Shown: positions 1 to 7,711, numbered from the stretch's first letter. The stretch: 55,430 bases of DNA from JBBKXP01 sp038251315 (GCA_038251315.1 JBBSBK010000010.1:1-55430), one strand, 5' to 3'. The notes: a model not told the origin generated them from the letters alone. Translations and numbers: made by a program.

Positions 1-680
1 AACGCGACGCCGTAGATGCGTTGCAGCATCGCCCGCTTGCTGTCGCCGCGCCAATATGCCCCGGCAACCGACATCAGTTTCCAGCTATCGCCGGGCACCT
101 GCCCGGTGTTCTGCAAATGCGGGCCACGGCACAGATCCTGCCAGTCGCCGTGCCAATACATCCGCAGGGGTTCATTGCCGGGGATACTGTCGATCAACTC
201 GACCTTGTAGGGTTCGCCCTTGTCCGCATAGTGTTTGACTGCCCGCGCCCGGTCCCAGATTTCGGTGCGCACGGGGTCACGCAGCGCAATGATCTCGCGC
301 ATCTTTTTTTCGATTGCGCCGAGGTCTTCGGGGGTGAACGGTTCAGCCCGGTCGAAATCGTAGTACCAGCCGTTGTCGATGACCGGGCCGATGGTGACCT
401 GCACGTCGGGCCAGATCGCCTGCACCGCGCGGGCCATGATGTGCGCGAGGTCGTGGCGGACAAGTTCCATCGCTGCGCCTTCGTCCTTCATCGTGTTGAT
501 GGCGATGCTGGCATCTGAGGCGATGGGCCATTGAAGATCGTAATGCGCCCCGTTCACGGTCGCGCTGATCGCCTTTTTGCCAAGACTGGTGGCGATGGCA
601 TTGGCGACCTCGGAAGGGGTCACGCCGGCGTCGAAATTGCGGGCATTGCCATCGGGAAAGGTCAGGGAAATCTGGGCCAT
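1..680 (-). CDS. thrS: Threonyl-tRNA synthetase, N-terminal part (cut by window edge)
   Basis: Charges tRNA-Thr with threonine in the cytoplasm. The reading frame opens at an ATG whose first base is 680, behind a strong GAGGAGG ribosome site, and runs off the left edge after 226 codons; full-length ThrS is about 640-650 residues. The first ~60 residues form a TGS domain (MAQISLTFPDGNARNFDAGV). The editing/SAD region follows with a zinc-type HDLAHIMARA stretch near residue 75 and the conserved DLCRGPH motif near residue 190. The frame is open throughout. It is divergent from the small gene at 884, with about 200 bp between them. I see no T-box-like leader, as expected for an alphaproteobacterium. 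Identification is firm; only the catalytic core and C terminus are missing. Confidence 0.95.
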   Translation of the reverse strand, partial: MAQISLTFPDGNARNFDAGVTPSEVANAIATSLGKKAISATVNGAHYDLQWPIASDASIAINTMKDEGAAMELVRHDLAHIMARAVQAIWPDVQVTIGPVIDNGWYYDFDRAEPFTPEDLGAIEKKMREIIALRDPVRTEIWDRARAVKHYADKGEPYKVELIDSIPGNEPLRMYWHGDWQDLCRGPHLQNTGQVPGDSWKLMSVAGAYWRGDSKRAMLQRIYGVA

Positions 681-780
681 ATCGGCCTCCTCGTCTGTTT
701 GGCGCCTACGGAACGCCCGGTTGCGGGTATATGTGGCGCCATTTGGCCGCGTCCGTTAGGGCCGTCAAGGGGTGGCGGGT

Positions 781-800
781 CGGTATGCTAATGAATACCG
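781..800. promoter_or_regulatory. 20-bp inverted repeat, candidate operator
   Basis: CGGTAT and ATACCG are perfect 6-bp inverted arms separated by 8 bp, in the 203-bp divergent region between thrS and the gene at 884. The spacing suits a dimeric DNA-binding protein. A TTGACT hexamer lies 20 bp further on (821-826), without a convincing -10. The function is inferred only. Confidence 0.3.
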
Positions 801-883
801 CAATTGCGACATTTCGTCGATTGACTGCGACGCCTGCCTTGATACCTTTGGGTTCTGAACGGGCCCAACGAAAGGGGAACGCC

Positions 884-1129
884 ATGCCGACCTACAACCG
901 CGACTTTCAACTGACGATCGGCGATGTCGACATGATCGAAGAGGCACTGCGCGCCCGTCGCCGCGAATTGTGCCGGACCCATCGGGCGCTGGGGGAACAG
1001 CACCCCGCTGATCTGCAGTCGATGCAGGTGATCGACGCCGATCTGAAGGCGGGCGAGGAATTGCTGGGGCGGCTGCACAACCAAAAGATATTCTACCGGC
1101 CCCAGAACGCTGTTTATGTCGGCGGCTGA
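884..1129 (+). CDS. Small conserved hypothetical protein (81 aa)
   Basis: An 81-residue soluble protein without signal peptide or membrane segment. The ATG at 884 is chosen because an AAAGGGG ribosome site sits 7 bp upstream; longer in-frame starts lack one. The sequence is mostly helical and charged, with the core IGDVDMIEEALRARRREL followed by a second helix rich in Asp, Leu and Lys. It carries one Cys and ends in YVGG. It looks like one of the short conserved Rhodobacterales proteins of unknown role; I cannot assign a domain. It is convergent with the ArsR-type gene, with a hairpin between their stops. Confidence 0.7.
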   Translation: MPTYNRDFQLTIGDVDMIEEALRARRRELCRTHRALGEQHPADLQSMQVIDADLKAGEELLGRLHNQKIFYRPQNAVYVGG

Positions 1130-1145
1130 CGTGAACACGCGAGAC

Positions 1146-1171
1146 GGGTGCCAGGTCTGCGCCTGACACCC
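1146..1171. terminator. Hairpin between convergent genes
   Basis: GGGTGCCAGG (1146-1155) pairs with CCTGACACCC (1162-1171) apart from one central mismatch, around a 6-nt loop. It lies between the stops at 1129 and 1198. The T-tract is poor on both strands, so termination is plausible rather than certain. Confidence 0.4.
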
Positions 1172-1197
1172 TCTTCAGCTTTGCGATGACTGTCTTT

Positions 1198-1968
1198 TTA
1201 GTGATCCTGGTCCTGTTCGTCCCAAAGATGATCGCCCCCGAAATTGGCATCCTCGCCTGTTTCAAGCCAGGTTTTCAGCCCGGCGAGTGACCGTGCCCAA
1301 CCGTCGGCAGTGCCGCCTTCGGGGTCGTGGTTCAGGCCATGGTGTTCGACCGTCAGCTTGCAATAGTCGCCTTGCGGTTCGATCACATAGACGACGCGAC
1401 TGGGGGTCGTCTCGTCGTCCCATTTCGGCTCGAATGTGGTGACAAGCCGTGTCTTGGGTTCGACTTCGATGTCGCGGGCGTGCAGCGTGACGGTGCCGTC
1501 GGGTGTGCGATAGATCACGGTGTCACCGTTTCGCTGGGCGGACTGTCCAAGGAAATCCCAGTGGGCATAGGCCTCGGCATCGTTCAGCGCATCCCAAAGC
1601 GCATCTTGGGTGCAGCGGATATACGTCATCATCATGAAATCGGGTTTGGTCATTTCTGAGGTTCCTTCGAGTTTGCGTTTGAGGTCAAGGATCGAACGGG
1701 CCGCAGGACGGGCCAGCAACGGTTCAATCCAGCGGTCGATGACTTCCTGCAGGGGCAGGACGTTGAGAAAGTGGTATTTGAACCGACCCGCCCTCCGGGT
1801 CAGGATCAGGGCCGCGTCCTCGAGCACCTTGAGATGCTTCATCGTGCCGAACCGGGTCATGTCGAGCTGCTCTTCCAGTTCGGTCAGGGTCTGTCCGTCA
1901 CGCGCGCGTAGGGCGTCAAGAAGGCGGCGGCGGGCAGGGTCGTTGAGGGCTTTGAAGATTGCGTCCAT
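1198..1968 (-). CDS. ArsR-type HTH fused to SRPBCC (Aha1-like) domain
   Basis: A 256-residue cytoplasmic regulator-type protein. Residues ~1-95 form a winged helix of the ArsR class (MDAIFKALNDPARRRLLDAL, then a recognition-helix region MTRFGTMKHLKVLE). Residues ~105-250 form an SRPBCC/Aha1-like fold (MMMTYIRCTQDALWDALNDA, later HHGLNHDPEGGTADGW), which normally binds hydrophobic ligands. The fusion suggests a ligand-responsive repressor, but no ligand can be named. I chose the ATG at 1968 because the HTH homology begins there. A well-formed promoter ends about 7 bp upstream, so the transcript could be leaderless. It is divergent from the hydrolase at 2064 and shares an operator-like region with it. 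Confidence 0.85.
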   Translation of the reverse strand: MDAIFKALNDPARRRLLDALRARDGQTLTELEEQLDMTRFGTMKHLKVLEDAALILTRRAGRFKYHFLNVLPLQEVIDRWIEPLLARPAARSILDLKRKLEGTSEMTKPDFMMMTYIRCTQDALWDALNDAEAYAHWDFLGQSAQRNGDTVIYRTPDGTVTLHARDIEVEPKTRLVTTFEPKWDDETTPSRVVYVIEPQGDYCKLTVEHHGLNHDPEGGTADGWARSLAGLKTWLETGEDANFGGDHLWDEQDQDH

Positions 1969-1974
1969 AGAGGG

Positions 1975-2004
1975 CTTATAGGTGATTCTATAGTCACGTG
2001 ACAA
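1975..2004 (-). promoter_or_regulatory. Candidate sigma-70-type promoter for the ArsR/SRPBCC gene
   Basis: Read on the minus strand, TTGTCA (1999-2004) and TATAAG (1975-1980) are separated by 18 bp. Transcription would begin at about 1968, the first base of the ATG, implying a leaderless or nearly leaderless mRNA. It overlaps the GTGAC repeats, as expected for autoregulation. Confidence 0.45.
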
Positions 2005-2013
2005 GATGGTCAC
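1982..2013. promoter_or_regulatory. Clustered GTGAC/GTCAC inverted repeats, candidate ArsR operator
   Basis: Three overlapping palindromes occur in 32 bp: GTGA-N8-TCAC (1982-1997), GTCACGTGAC (1993-2002) and GTGAC-N6-GTCAC (1998-2013). They cover the -35 and spacer of the minus-strand promoter and precede the plus-strand hydrolase. The position fits autorepression and co-control of the divergent gene. This is inference from position and symmetry. Confidence 0.45.
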
Positions 2014-2063
2014 TTGAAAACTTTCTGCCGGCGTGGCTCTTTCGCTGGAAGGAGGTCGATTTC

Positions 2064-2813
2064 ATGTCCGACCCGCAGTTCCTGATGACGCCCGAGGGCC
2101 GCCGAATCGCCTTTCATCTGACCGATGGAACCGGCCCGGCGGTCGTTTTCCTCGGAGGATTCCGGTCCGACATGACCGGCACCAAGGCTGTACATCTGCA
2201 AAATTGGGCGCGCGAGGCGGGCCGCGCGTTCCTGCGGTTCGACTATTCCGGGCACGGTGCCAGCGATGGCGCGTTCGAGGACGGTTGCATCGGCGACTGG
2301 GCCGAGGACGCGGCTGCTGTGCTGGGACTGCTGGCAGGCCGCGTCGTGCTGGTCGGATCGTCGATGGGCGGCTGGATTTTGCTGCTTCTGGCGCGGCGGA
2401 TGCCGGAACGGATTGCGGGCCTTGTCACCATCGCCGCCGCGCCGGACTTCACCGAAGACAGCATGTGGGCGGGGTTCGATGCCGCACAAAGAGAGGCGTT
2501 GCTCCGCGACGGGCAGATTGCGCTGCCGTCGGACTACAGCGACCCCTATATCATCACCCGGCGCCTGATCGAGGACGGGCGCGACCATCTGGTGCTGCAA
2601 TCTCCGCTGGAACTGCCGTTCCCGACCCGTTTTCTGCAAGGCTCTGCCGATGCCGATGTGTCGCAGGCGACGGCGCTGCGGTTGTTCGGCCATGCCAAAG
2701 GGCGGGATATCCGGCTGATGCTGGTCAAGGGGGCGGATCACCGGTTTTCAGATCCGCCTTGCCTGACCCTCATCGCGAATCATTTGAGCGAAGTTTTGAC
2801 GATGGGCAATTGA
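2064..2813 (+). CDS. Alpha/beta hydrolase, ABHD10/palmitoyl-thioesterase-like
   Basis: A 249-residue cytoplasmic serine hydrolase. The ATG at 2064 has an excellent GGAAGGAGG ribosome site 8 bp upstream; the in-frame GTG at 1998 does not. The nucleophile elbow is GSSMGG with Ser100. The acid is Asp196 or Asp198 in GSADADVS and the His is His226 in GADHRFSD. The N-terminal motif GGFRSDMTGTKA and RFDYSGHG are typical of the ABHD10-like family, whose members cleave thioesters such as S-palmitoyl groups; the substrate here is unknown. It is divergent from the ArsR/SRPBCC gene and probably shares its operator. Confidence 0.88.
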   Translation: MSDPQFLMTPEGRRIAFHLTDGTGPAVVFLGGFRSDMTGTKAVHLQNWAREAGRAFLRFDYSGHGASDGAFEDGCIGDWAEDAAAVLGLLAGRVVLVGSSMGGWILLLLARRMPERIAGLVTIAAAPDFTEDSMWAGFDAAQREALLRDGQIALPSDYSDPYIITRRLIEDGRDHLVLQSPLELPFPTRFLQGSADADVSQATALRLFGHAKGRDIRLMLVKGADHRFSDPPCLTLIANHLSEVLTMGN

Positions 2814-2982
2814 CCGATACCTGACCACTGACGCCATCGGTTCCTACCCGTGGCTAGCCGTCGATGACCGACGCCGTTCTGATCGTGCTGCAATTACCCT
2901 TTCGCTTGGGTCGGCCCTGCGCCATGGTAGGCTCCGGCGGGCAGGGAACCAGCGATGCGACAAGCGATCGGGACGGACGCGA

Positions 2983-3693
2983 ATGGCTGAAACCCTGCTG
3001 CTTTTGCCCGGTTTGATGTGCGATGCGCGGGTGTTTCTGCCGCAGATCGTCAGCCTTGGGCGCGAGATGCCCGTCATGGTCGCGCCGATCTCGCTCGGCG
3101 AACGAATCGAGGAAATCGCGTCCGAGATCCTGAGCGCCGCGCCAGCCAAATTCGCTTTGGCCGGATTGTCGATGGGCGGCATCGTCGCTCTCGAGATGTT
3201 GCGCCGTGCCCCGGAACGGATCAGCCGGATTGCCTTGATCGCGACCACGCCGCTGGCAGGTACCCCACAGGAGGCGGCCGAACGCGAGGCCTGGATCGTC
3301 GCCGCCAAGACCCGGCGGCTGGACGATGTGATGGCAGCCGAATTGCGCCCATCGTATCTGGCCAATACGCCGGGCCGGGCGGACGTGTTGGCCAAGGTTT
3401 CAACGATGTGGCGCACGCTCGGCGCCGAAACCTATGTGCGTCAGGCCCGCGCCCTGCAACGGCGCAAGGATCAACAGGCGACGCTGCGCCGAATCAAGCA
3501 ACCCGCCTTGGTGCTGTGCGGCGAGGCCGACACCCTGCTGCCGCTGAAACGTCAGGAGTTCATGGCCGAACTGATCCCCTATGCGCGGTTGCGGGTCATC
3601 CCCGACGCGGGCCACCTGCCGACGCTGGAACAGCCAACCCTGACGACCGAGGCCCTGCGCGGCTGGATGAAACAGCCGTTGGTCCTGCGGTAG
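2983..3693 (+). CDS. Alpha/beta hydrolase (unknown substrate)
   Basis: A 236-residue alpha/beta hydrolase beginning MAETLLLLPGLMCDARVF. The catalytic triad is visible as Ser63 (GLSMGG), Asp183 (CGEADTLLP) and His211 (DAGHLPTLEQP). There is no signal peptide or membrane segment, so it should be cytoplasmic. A weak GGGACGG ribosome site precedes the ATG. It is convergent with phaZ across a 130-bp gap. Its position beside the PHA genes invites a role in PHA or acyl-ester turnover, but nothing in the sequence fixes the substrate. The 170 bp upstream holds no recognisable feature. Confidence 0.85.
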   Translation: MAETLLLLPGLMCDARVFLPQIVSLGREMPVMVAPISLGERIEEIASEILSAAPAKFALAGLSMGGIVALEMLRRAPERISRIALIATTPLAGTPQEAAEREAWIVAAKTRRLDDVMAAELRPSYLANTPGRADVLAKVSTMWRTLGAETYVRQARALQRRKDQQATLRRIKQPALVLCGEADTLLPLKRQEFMAELIPYARLRVIPDAGHLPTLEQPTLTTEALRGWMKQPLVLR

Positions 3694-3770
3694 TCGTGCG
3701 GTATTACCCCTCGTTGAATGCGGCAACCGATCGACCGGCTTATCGGCAAGCCTGACTGTGCCGCGACGGA

Positions 3771-3802
3771 GCCTCCGGCGGGAATTTCAGGGACCAAAGA
3801 AG
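3771..3802 (+). repeat. Dispersed intergenic element, copy 1
   Basis: A 32-bp unit starting GCCTCCGGCGGGA and ending CAAAGAAG, in the convergent gap between the hydrolase and phaZ. It matches the copy at 9388-9419 at 28 of 32 positions. The CTCC/GGAG core can fold into a small hairpin. Similar GCCTCCGGCGGGAGT elements are common in Rhodobacterales intergenic DNA (recalled, not searched). Confidence 0.7.
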
Positions 3803-3824
3803 CAGTGCCGCCGAAAAAATACGG

Positions 3825-5090
3825 TCACGCCGCGTTTTTGTTGGCGGCTTTCAACGTTTGGCCGCTATGGGCGTCGATGAATTTCAGCACCAAGGGGCGG
3901 ATATTGTTGCGCCAACTGCGCCCGGCGAAAATGCCGTAGTGCCCTGCGCCAGGTTCAAGGTGTGCTCTTTTCTTGGTTTTCGGCAGGCCGGTCAGCAGGT
4001 CGATGGCGGCATAACACTGACCCGGCGCCGAGATGTCGTCGTTTTCGCCTTCGACGACCATCACGGCGACTGACGTGATCTTGCCGATGTCCACCTTGCG
4101 CCCCGCGACGGTGAATTGGTTGCGCGCGATATCGCGCCCCTTGAAGATTCGTTCGACCGTCGAGAGATAGAATTCGGCCGCCATGTCCATGACGGCCAGA
4201 TACTCGTCATAGAACTGATTATGCTTGTCGTTTTCCGAGGCTTCGCCGTTGGCGATCCTGAAAATCTGGTTCTGAAACGCGTTGATATGGGTTTCGGCGT
4301 TCATCGAGATAAACGACGCCAGTTGCAGCAGGCCCGGATAGACCATGCGCCCCACGCCCTTGTATTTGAACCCGACCCGCTGGATCATCGTCTGTTCGAG
4401 CTGGCCCATCGTGACCGAGCGGCCAAAGTCGGTGACTTCGGTGTGGTTCGCCTCGGGGTCGATCGGGCCGCCGATCAGGGTCAGGGTTTTCGGCTGGGCC
4501 TTGGGGTCGTCCGCTGCCAGATAGGCCGTCGCGGCGAGGGTCAGAGGGGCGGGTTGGCAAACCGCGATCACGTGCAGATCGGACCCCAGCGCCTTCATGA
4601 ATTCGACGAGATAGAGCGTGTAATCCTCGACATCGAACTTGCCGGCGCTGACGGGAATGTCGCGCGCGTTATGCCAGTCGGTGATGAAAACCTCACAATC
4701 GGGCAGCAGGCTAATAACCGTCTTGCGCAACAACGTCGCGTAATGTCCCGACATCGGCGCGACCAGCAACACCCTGCGTTTGCGGGGGGTGCGCCCCGGC
4801 ACCTTGAAATGGATCAGATTGCCGAACGGTTTTTCCACAACGGTCATCACCCGCACGTTGTGGTCCCTGCCATCCTCGACCGTGACGGTCGGGATGTCCC
4901 AGTCGGGTTTGGCGACCATCCGGGCGAAAGATCGTTCGGTGACTTCGCCCCAGGCCTCGATCCATTCGATCATCGGATTGGTCGTCATGGCCATCATCGG
5001 ATAGGATCCAAAGGCGCGCGCCGTGGCCCCCAACCATTGGTTGGTGTTGCGCATGCTTTCCATCAGGTCGTAGGTCATCATATACTTCAA
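3825..5090 (-). CDS. phaZ: Intracellular polyhydroxyalkanoate depolymerase
   Basis: Mobilises stored PHA granules in the cytoplasm. The protein is 421 residues from a TTG start at 5090, the usual family length. The TTG is preferred because AAGGA lies 8-9 bp upstream and the family N terminus (KYMMTYDLMESMRNTNQW) begins there; an ATG at 5081 is the alternative. The family's catalytic cysteine is visible in VCQPAP near residue 178, and the conserved block LLPDCEVFITDWHNAR precedes it. No signal peptide is present, consistent with an intracellular enzyme. It is divergent from phaC with a 103-bp intergenic region holding TGC-rich repeats. The C terminus ends in a short Ala/Asn/Lys tail. Upstream in-frame codons read through the intergenic region and are not part of the gene. 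Confidence 0.93.
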   Translation of the reverse strand: MKYMMTYDLMESMRNTNQWLGATARAFGSYPMMAMTTNPMIEWIEAWGEVTERSFARMVAKPDWDIPTVTVEDGRDHNVRVMTVVEKPFGNLIHFKVPGRTPRKRRVLLVAPMSGHYATLLRKTVISLLPDCEVFITDWHNARDIPVSAGKFDVEDYTLYLVEFMKALGSDLHVIAVCQPAPLTLAATAYLAADDPKAQPKTLTLIGGPIDPEANHTEVTDFGRSVTMGQLEQTMIQRVGFKYKGVGRMVYPGLLQLASFISMNAETHINAFQNQIFRIANGEASENDKHNQFYDEYLAVMDMAAEFYLSTVERIFKGRDIARNQFTVAGRKVDIGKITSVAVMVVEGENDDISAPGQCYAAIDLLTGLPKTKKRAHLEPGAGHYGIFAGRSWRNNIRPLVLKFIDAHSGQTLKAANKNAA

Positions 5091-5144
5091 GGCGTGGATC
5101 CTTGGTAAGTCGCCCCGCTTCGCGGAGCGCCGGGAATGCGGCAC

Positions 5145-5173
5145 CTGCGAGGCTGCGGATGCTGCACATGCAA
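5145..5173. promoter_or_regulatory. TGC-rich candidate PhaR site between phaZ and phaC
   Basis: Three CTGC units occur at 5145, 5153 and 5162. The last forms CTGC-ACAT-GCAA (5162-5173), one base from the CTGC-N3/4-GCAG pattern reported for PhaR of Paracoccus. The site is placed to control both divergent genes. Weaker than the phaP sites. Confidence 0.45.
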
Positions 5174-5193
5174 AGTAGGCCGGGGAGGTTAAC

Positions 5194-6999
5194 ATGACAA
5201 CCAACGAATTGAACGATGGTTCACCGGGCGATCAGAACCATGAAAAGCTTGAGGCGAATTTGTCACGGGTCGAAGACCTGACGCAGCGTCTGCTGGCGGC
5301 CATGTCGCACAGGCGCGAGACTCGTCAGAGCCTGCAGGGCCCGGCTCCCGAGCTATACACCAAGGCCGCCGGCGCCTACCTCACCGAGATGATGAACAAT
5401 CCCGGCAAGGTTTTCGAACAACAGATCGCGTTCTGGGGAAAAACGGTCAAACACTATGTCGAGGCGCAGCATGTGCTGGCACAAGGCAAGATCGCGGCCC
5501 CCGCCGATCCGACCCCGGCGGACCGCCGGTTTGTCAATCCGCTGTGGGAGACCCATCCCTATTTCAACTTCGTCAAACAACAATATCTGCTGAATGCCGC
5601 TGCGATCCGCGACGCGACGGCGGCGGTCGAAGGGCTCGACGACAAGGAACGCAAGCGGCTCGATTTCTTTTCCGGCCAGATCGTCGACATGCTGAGCCCC
5701 GCCAATTTCCTTGGCACCAACCCCGATGCGCTGACCCGCGCAGTGGAAACCGAAGGGCAAAGCCTGATCGACGGGCTGGAAAACCTTGTGGCCGATCTTG
5801 AGGCGAACCACGGCGATCTCGTGGTGACGCTCGCGGACCGCAAGGCGTTCCGGGTTGGCGAAAATCTGGCGACGACCAAGGGCGAAGTCTTATTCCGCAA
5901 CCGTCTGTTCGAGCTGATCCAGTATGCGCCGACCACTGCCGAGGTCCACAAGACACCGCTGCTGATCTTTCCGCCATGGATCAACAAGTTCTACATTCTG
6001 GATCTCAAAGAACAGAACAGTCTCGTCAAATGGATCGTCGATCAGGGCTATACGCTGTTCGTCGTCTCTTGGGTCAATCCTGGCAGCGCCTACCGCGACA
6101 CGGGCATCGACGATTATGTTCAGGACGGGTTCCTGCGGGCGATGTCCGAGGTCAAGGCGATTTGCGATGTGAAAAAGATCAATGTCGTCGGCTATTGCAT
6201 CGCCGGGACGACGCTGTCGCTGACGCTTGCTCTCATGGCCAAACGGAGTGATGCGTCGGTCAACGCGGCGACATTGTTTACCGCCCTGACCGATTTCGCC
6301 GATCCGGGCGAGGTGGGGGTTTTCTTGAACGACGATTTCCTCGACGGGATCGTGGCCGAGGTCGCCGAGACCGGGGTCATGCGGTCCTATTTCATGTCGC
6401 GCACGTTCTCGTATCTGCGATCTAACGATCTGGTCTATGGCCCGGCGATCAAAAGCTACATGATGGGGCAGGCCCCACCGGCGTTCGACCTGCTGTATTG
6501 GAACGGCGACGGTGCCAACCTGCCGGGCAAGATGGTCGTCGAATATCTGCGCGGGCTGTGCCAGAACAACGAATTCGCCGGGCAAGGATTCACCGTCGCC
6601 GGCGAGGTGGTGCAGATCGGCGATGTCGACGTTCCAGTCTTTTCCGTTGCCTGCGAGACCGATCATATCGCCAACTGGCCCGCCTGTTATGCCGGCCTGC
6701 AGCAGATGGGATCGGCGGAAAAGACTTTTCTTCTGTCCGGGTCCGGGCACATCGCAGGCATCATCAATCCGCCCGCAAAAAACAAATACGGGCATTGGAC
6801 GAATCCTGATCTGGGGCTGACCAACGCCGAATGGCTTGCGGGTGCGGACCAGCATGACGGGTCGTGGTGGCCGACGTGGGAACGCTGGCTGCATGGCAAA
6901 TCAGGCAAGATGATTCCCGCGCGCATGCCCGGCGATGCGACCTATCCCAGCCTCGGTGCAGCGCCAGGGATTTATGTCACGGCCAAGCCCGATGTCTAA
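5194..6999 (+). CDS. phaC: Class I polyhydroxyalkanoate synthase
   Basis: Polymerises (R)-3-hydroxyacyl-CoA into PHA at the granule surface. The protein is 601 residues, typical of class I PhaC. The lipase-box-like element is GYCIAG with catalytic Cys335; the other triad members are Asp490 in CETDHIANW and His519 in SGSGHIAG. The N-terminal ~200 residues form the usual PhaC N domain (YLTEMMNNPGKVFEQQIAFW). A GGGGAGG ribosome site precedes the ATG at 5194. It is divergent from phaZ and followed by phaP and phaR. All residues needed for a working enzyme are present. Confidence 0.97.
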   Translation: MTTNELNDGSPGDQNHEKLEANLSRVEDLTQRLLAAMSHRRETRQSLQGPAPELYTKAAGAYLTEMMNNPGKVFEQQIAFWGKTVKHYVEAQHVLAQGKIAAPADPTPADRRFVNPLWETHPYFNFVKQQYLLNAAAIRDATAAVEGLDDKERKRLDFFSGQIVDMLSPANFLGTNPDALTRAVETEGQSLIDGLENLVADLEANHGDLVVTLADRKAFRVGENLATTKGEVLFRNRLFELIQYAPTTAEVHKTPLLIFPPWINKFYILDLKEQNSLVKWIVDQGYTLFVVSWVNPGSAYRDTGIDDYVQDGFLRAMSEVKAICDVKKINVVGYCIAGTTLSLTLALMAKRSDASVNAATLFTALTDFADPGEVGVFLNDDFLDGIVAEVAETGVMRSYFMSRTFSYLRSNDLVYGPAIKSYMMGQAPPAFDLLYWNGDGANLPGKMVVEYLRGLCQNNEFAGQGFTVAGEVVQIGDVDVPVFSVACETDHIANWPACYAGLQQMGSAEKTFLLSGSGHIAGIINPPAKNKYGHWTNPDLGLTNAEWLAGADQHDGSWWPTWERWLHGKSGKMIPARMPGDATYPSLGAAPGIYVTAKPDV

Positions 7000-7045
7000 C
7001 CCTGCGTAAACACTGGGCATTTTGCAAACCCTGAAAAACCTTATG

Positions 7046-7085
7046 CTGCAGCGCAGAAAAAGGTTGAAATGCTGCACTGCAGCAT
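7046..7085. promoter_or_regulatory. Two PhaR operator sites upstream of phaP
   Basis: CTGC-AGC-GCAG (7046-7056) and CTGC-ACT-GCAG (7072-7082) both match the CTGC-N3/4-GCAG rule known for PhaR. The second is the core of a perfect 17-bp palindrome, ATGCTGCACTGCAGCAT (7069-7085). That palindrome falls exactly in the spacer of the predicted phaP promoter, the expected geometry for repression that lifts when PhaR is titrated onto PHA granules. Confidence 0.75.
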
Positions 7086-7092
7086 GCATATT
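7064..7092 (+). promoter_or_regulatory. Predicted phaP promoter
   Basis: TTGAAA (7064-7069) and CATATT (7087-7092) are separated by exactly 17 bp, with a TG two bases before the -10. The phaP start codon lies about 60 bp downstream. The spacer is filled by the 17-bp PhaR palindrome. Confidence 0.6.
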
Positions 7093-7153
7093 GGGTGCAG
7101 AGATTGAAGGCGGATCAAACCCCCCGCCCATACAAACCCGAAAGGTTGCCAAA

Positions 7154-7603
7154 ATGACCAAGACCACAGATTTCACCGCCGTCTTCAAAGACATGATGGG
7201 TTCGTTCCCCGTCGACACCAAAGCCTTTGAAGGCCAGTTCAAGACCACAACCGCGCTGAACGAAAAGCTGTCGGCTGTGGCACTCGACGCTGCTGGCAAA
7301 TCGACCGACCTGTCGGCCAAATGGGCCCAGGACACGCTGACCAAGCTGACCGAGATGACCAAAGCCAAGGCCGAGCCGGCTGATTATGCCAAGTCGATGA
7401 CCGATTTCGCGTCGGCCACCGCCGAAGCCGCGTCCGAGCATATGGCTGCCTTTGCCGAGATCGCCAAAAAGGTCCAGACCCAGACGCTGGAACTGATGAT
7501 GGCTGCTGGCAAGGACGCGACCGAGGACATGACTGCTGCTGCGAAAAAAGCCGGCGACGACATGACCGCCGCCACGAAAAAAGTGACTTCGACCGCTAAG
7601 TGA
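7154..7603 (+). CDS. phaP: Phasin, PHA granule-coating protein
   Basis: A 149-residue small amphipathic protein that coats PHA granules and limits their coalescence. It is rich in Ala, Lys, Thr and Met and has no Cys, as usual for phasins. Long helices such as ALDAAGKSTDLSAKWAQDTL and the repeated Lys-Ala C terminus fit the phasin_2 type. The ATG at 7154 has an AAAGG ribosome site; the open frame upstream runs through the promoter and operators and is not coding. A strong terminator follows. It should be repressed by PhaR and expressed highly during PHA accumulation. Confidence 0.92.
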   Translation: MTKTTDFTAVFKDMMGSFPVDTKAFEGQFKTTTALNEKLSAVALDAAGKSTDLSAKWAQDTLTKLTEMTKAKAEPADYAKSMTDFASATAEAASEHMAAFAEIAKKVQTQTLELMMAAGKDATEDMTAAAKKAGDDMTAATKKVTSTAK

Positions 7604-7651
7604 TCGGTTGACGACCTGACCTTTTCCTTCCGAAGGGATCAGGCCGTGAAT

Positions 7652-7688
7652 AGGGCGGGCTGCCACGCGCAGCTCGCCCTTTCTTTTT
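7652..7688 (+). terminator. Rho-independent terminator after phaP
   Basis: AGGGCGGGCTG (7652-7662) pairs with CAGCTCGCCCT (7670-7680), giving 11 bp with one G-U pair and a 7-nt loop. The T-rich run TTCTTTTT follows. It separates phaP from phaR. Confidence 0.88.
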
Positions 7689-7711
7689 GCGCAGATGCGG
7701 CATAGGCTTTG

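Noticed and set aside
7022..7153. Longer phasin start upstream of 7154
   Set aside because: The extension would translate the PhaR operators and promoter; ATG 7154 has the ribosome site and family N terminus.
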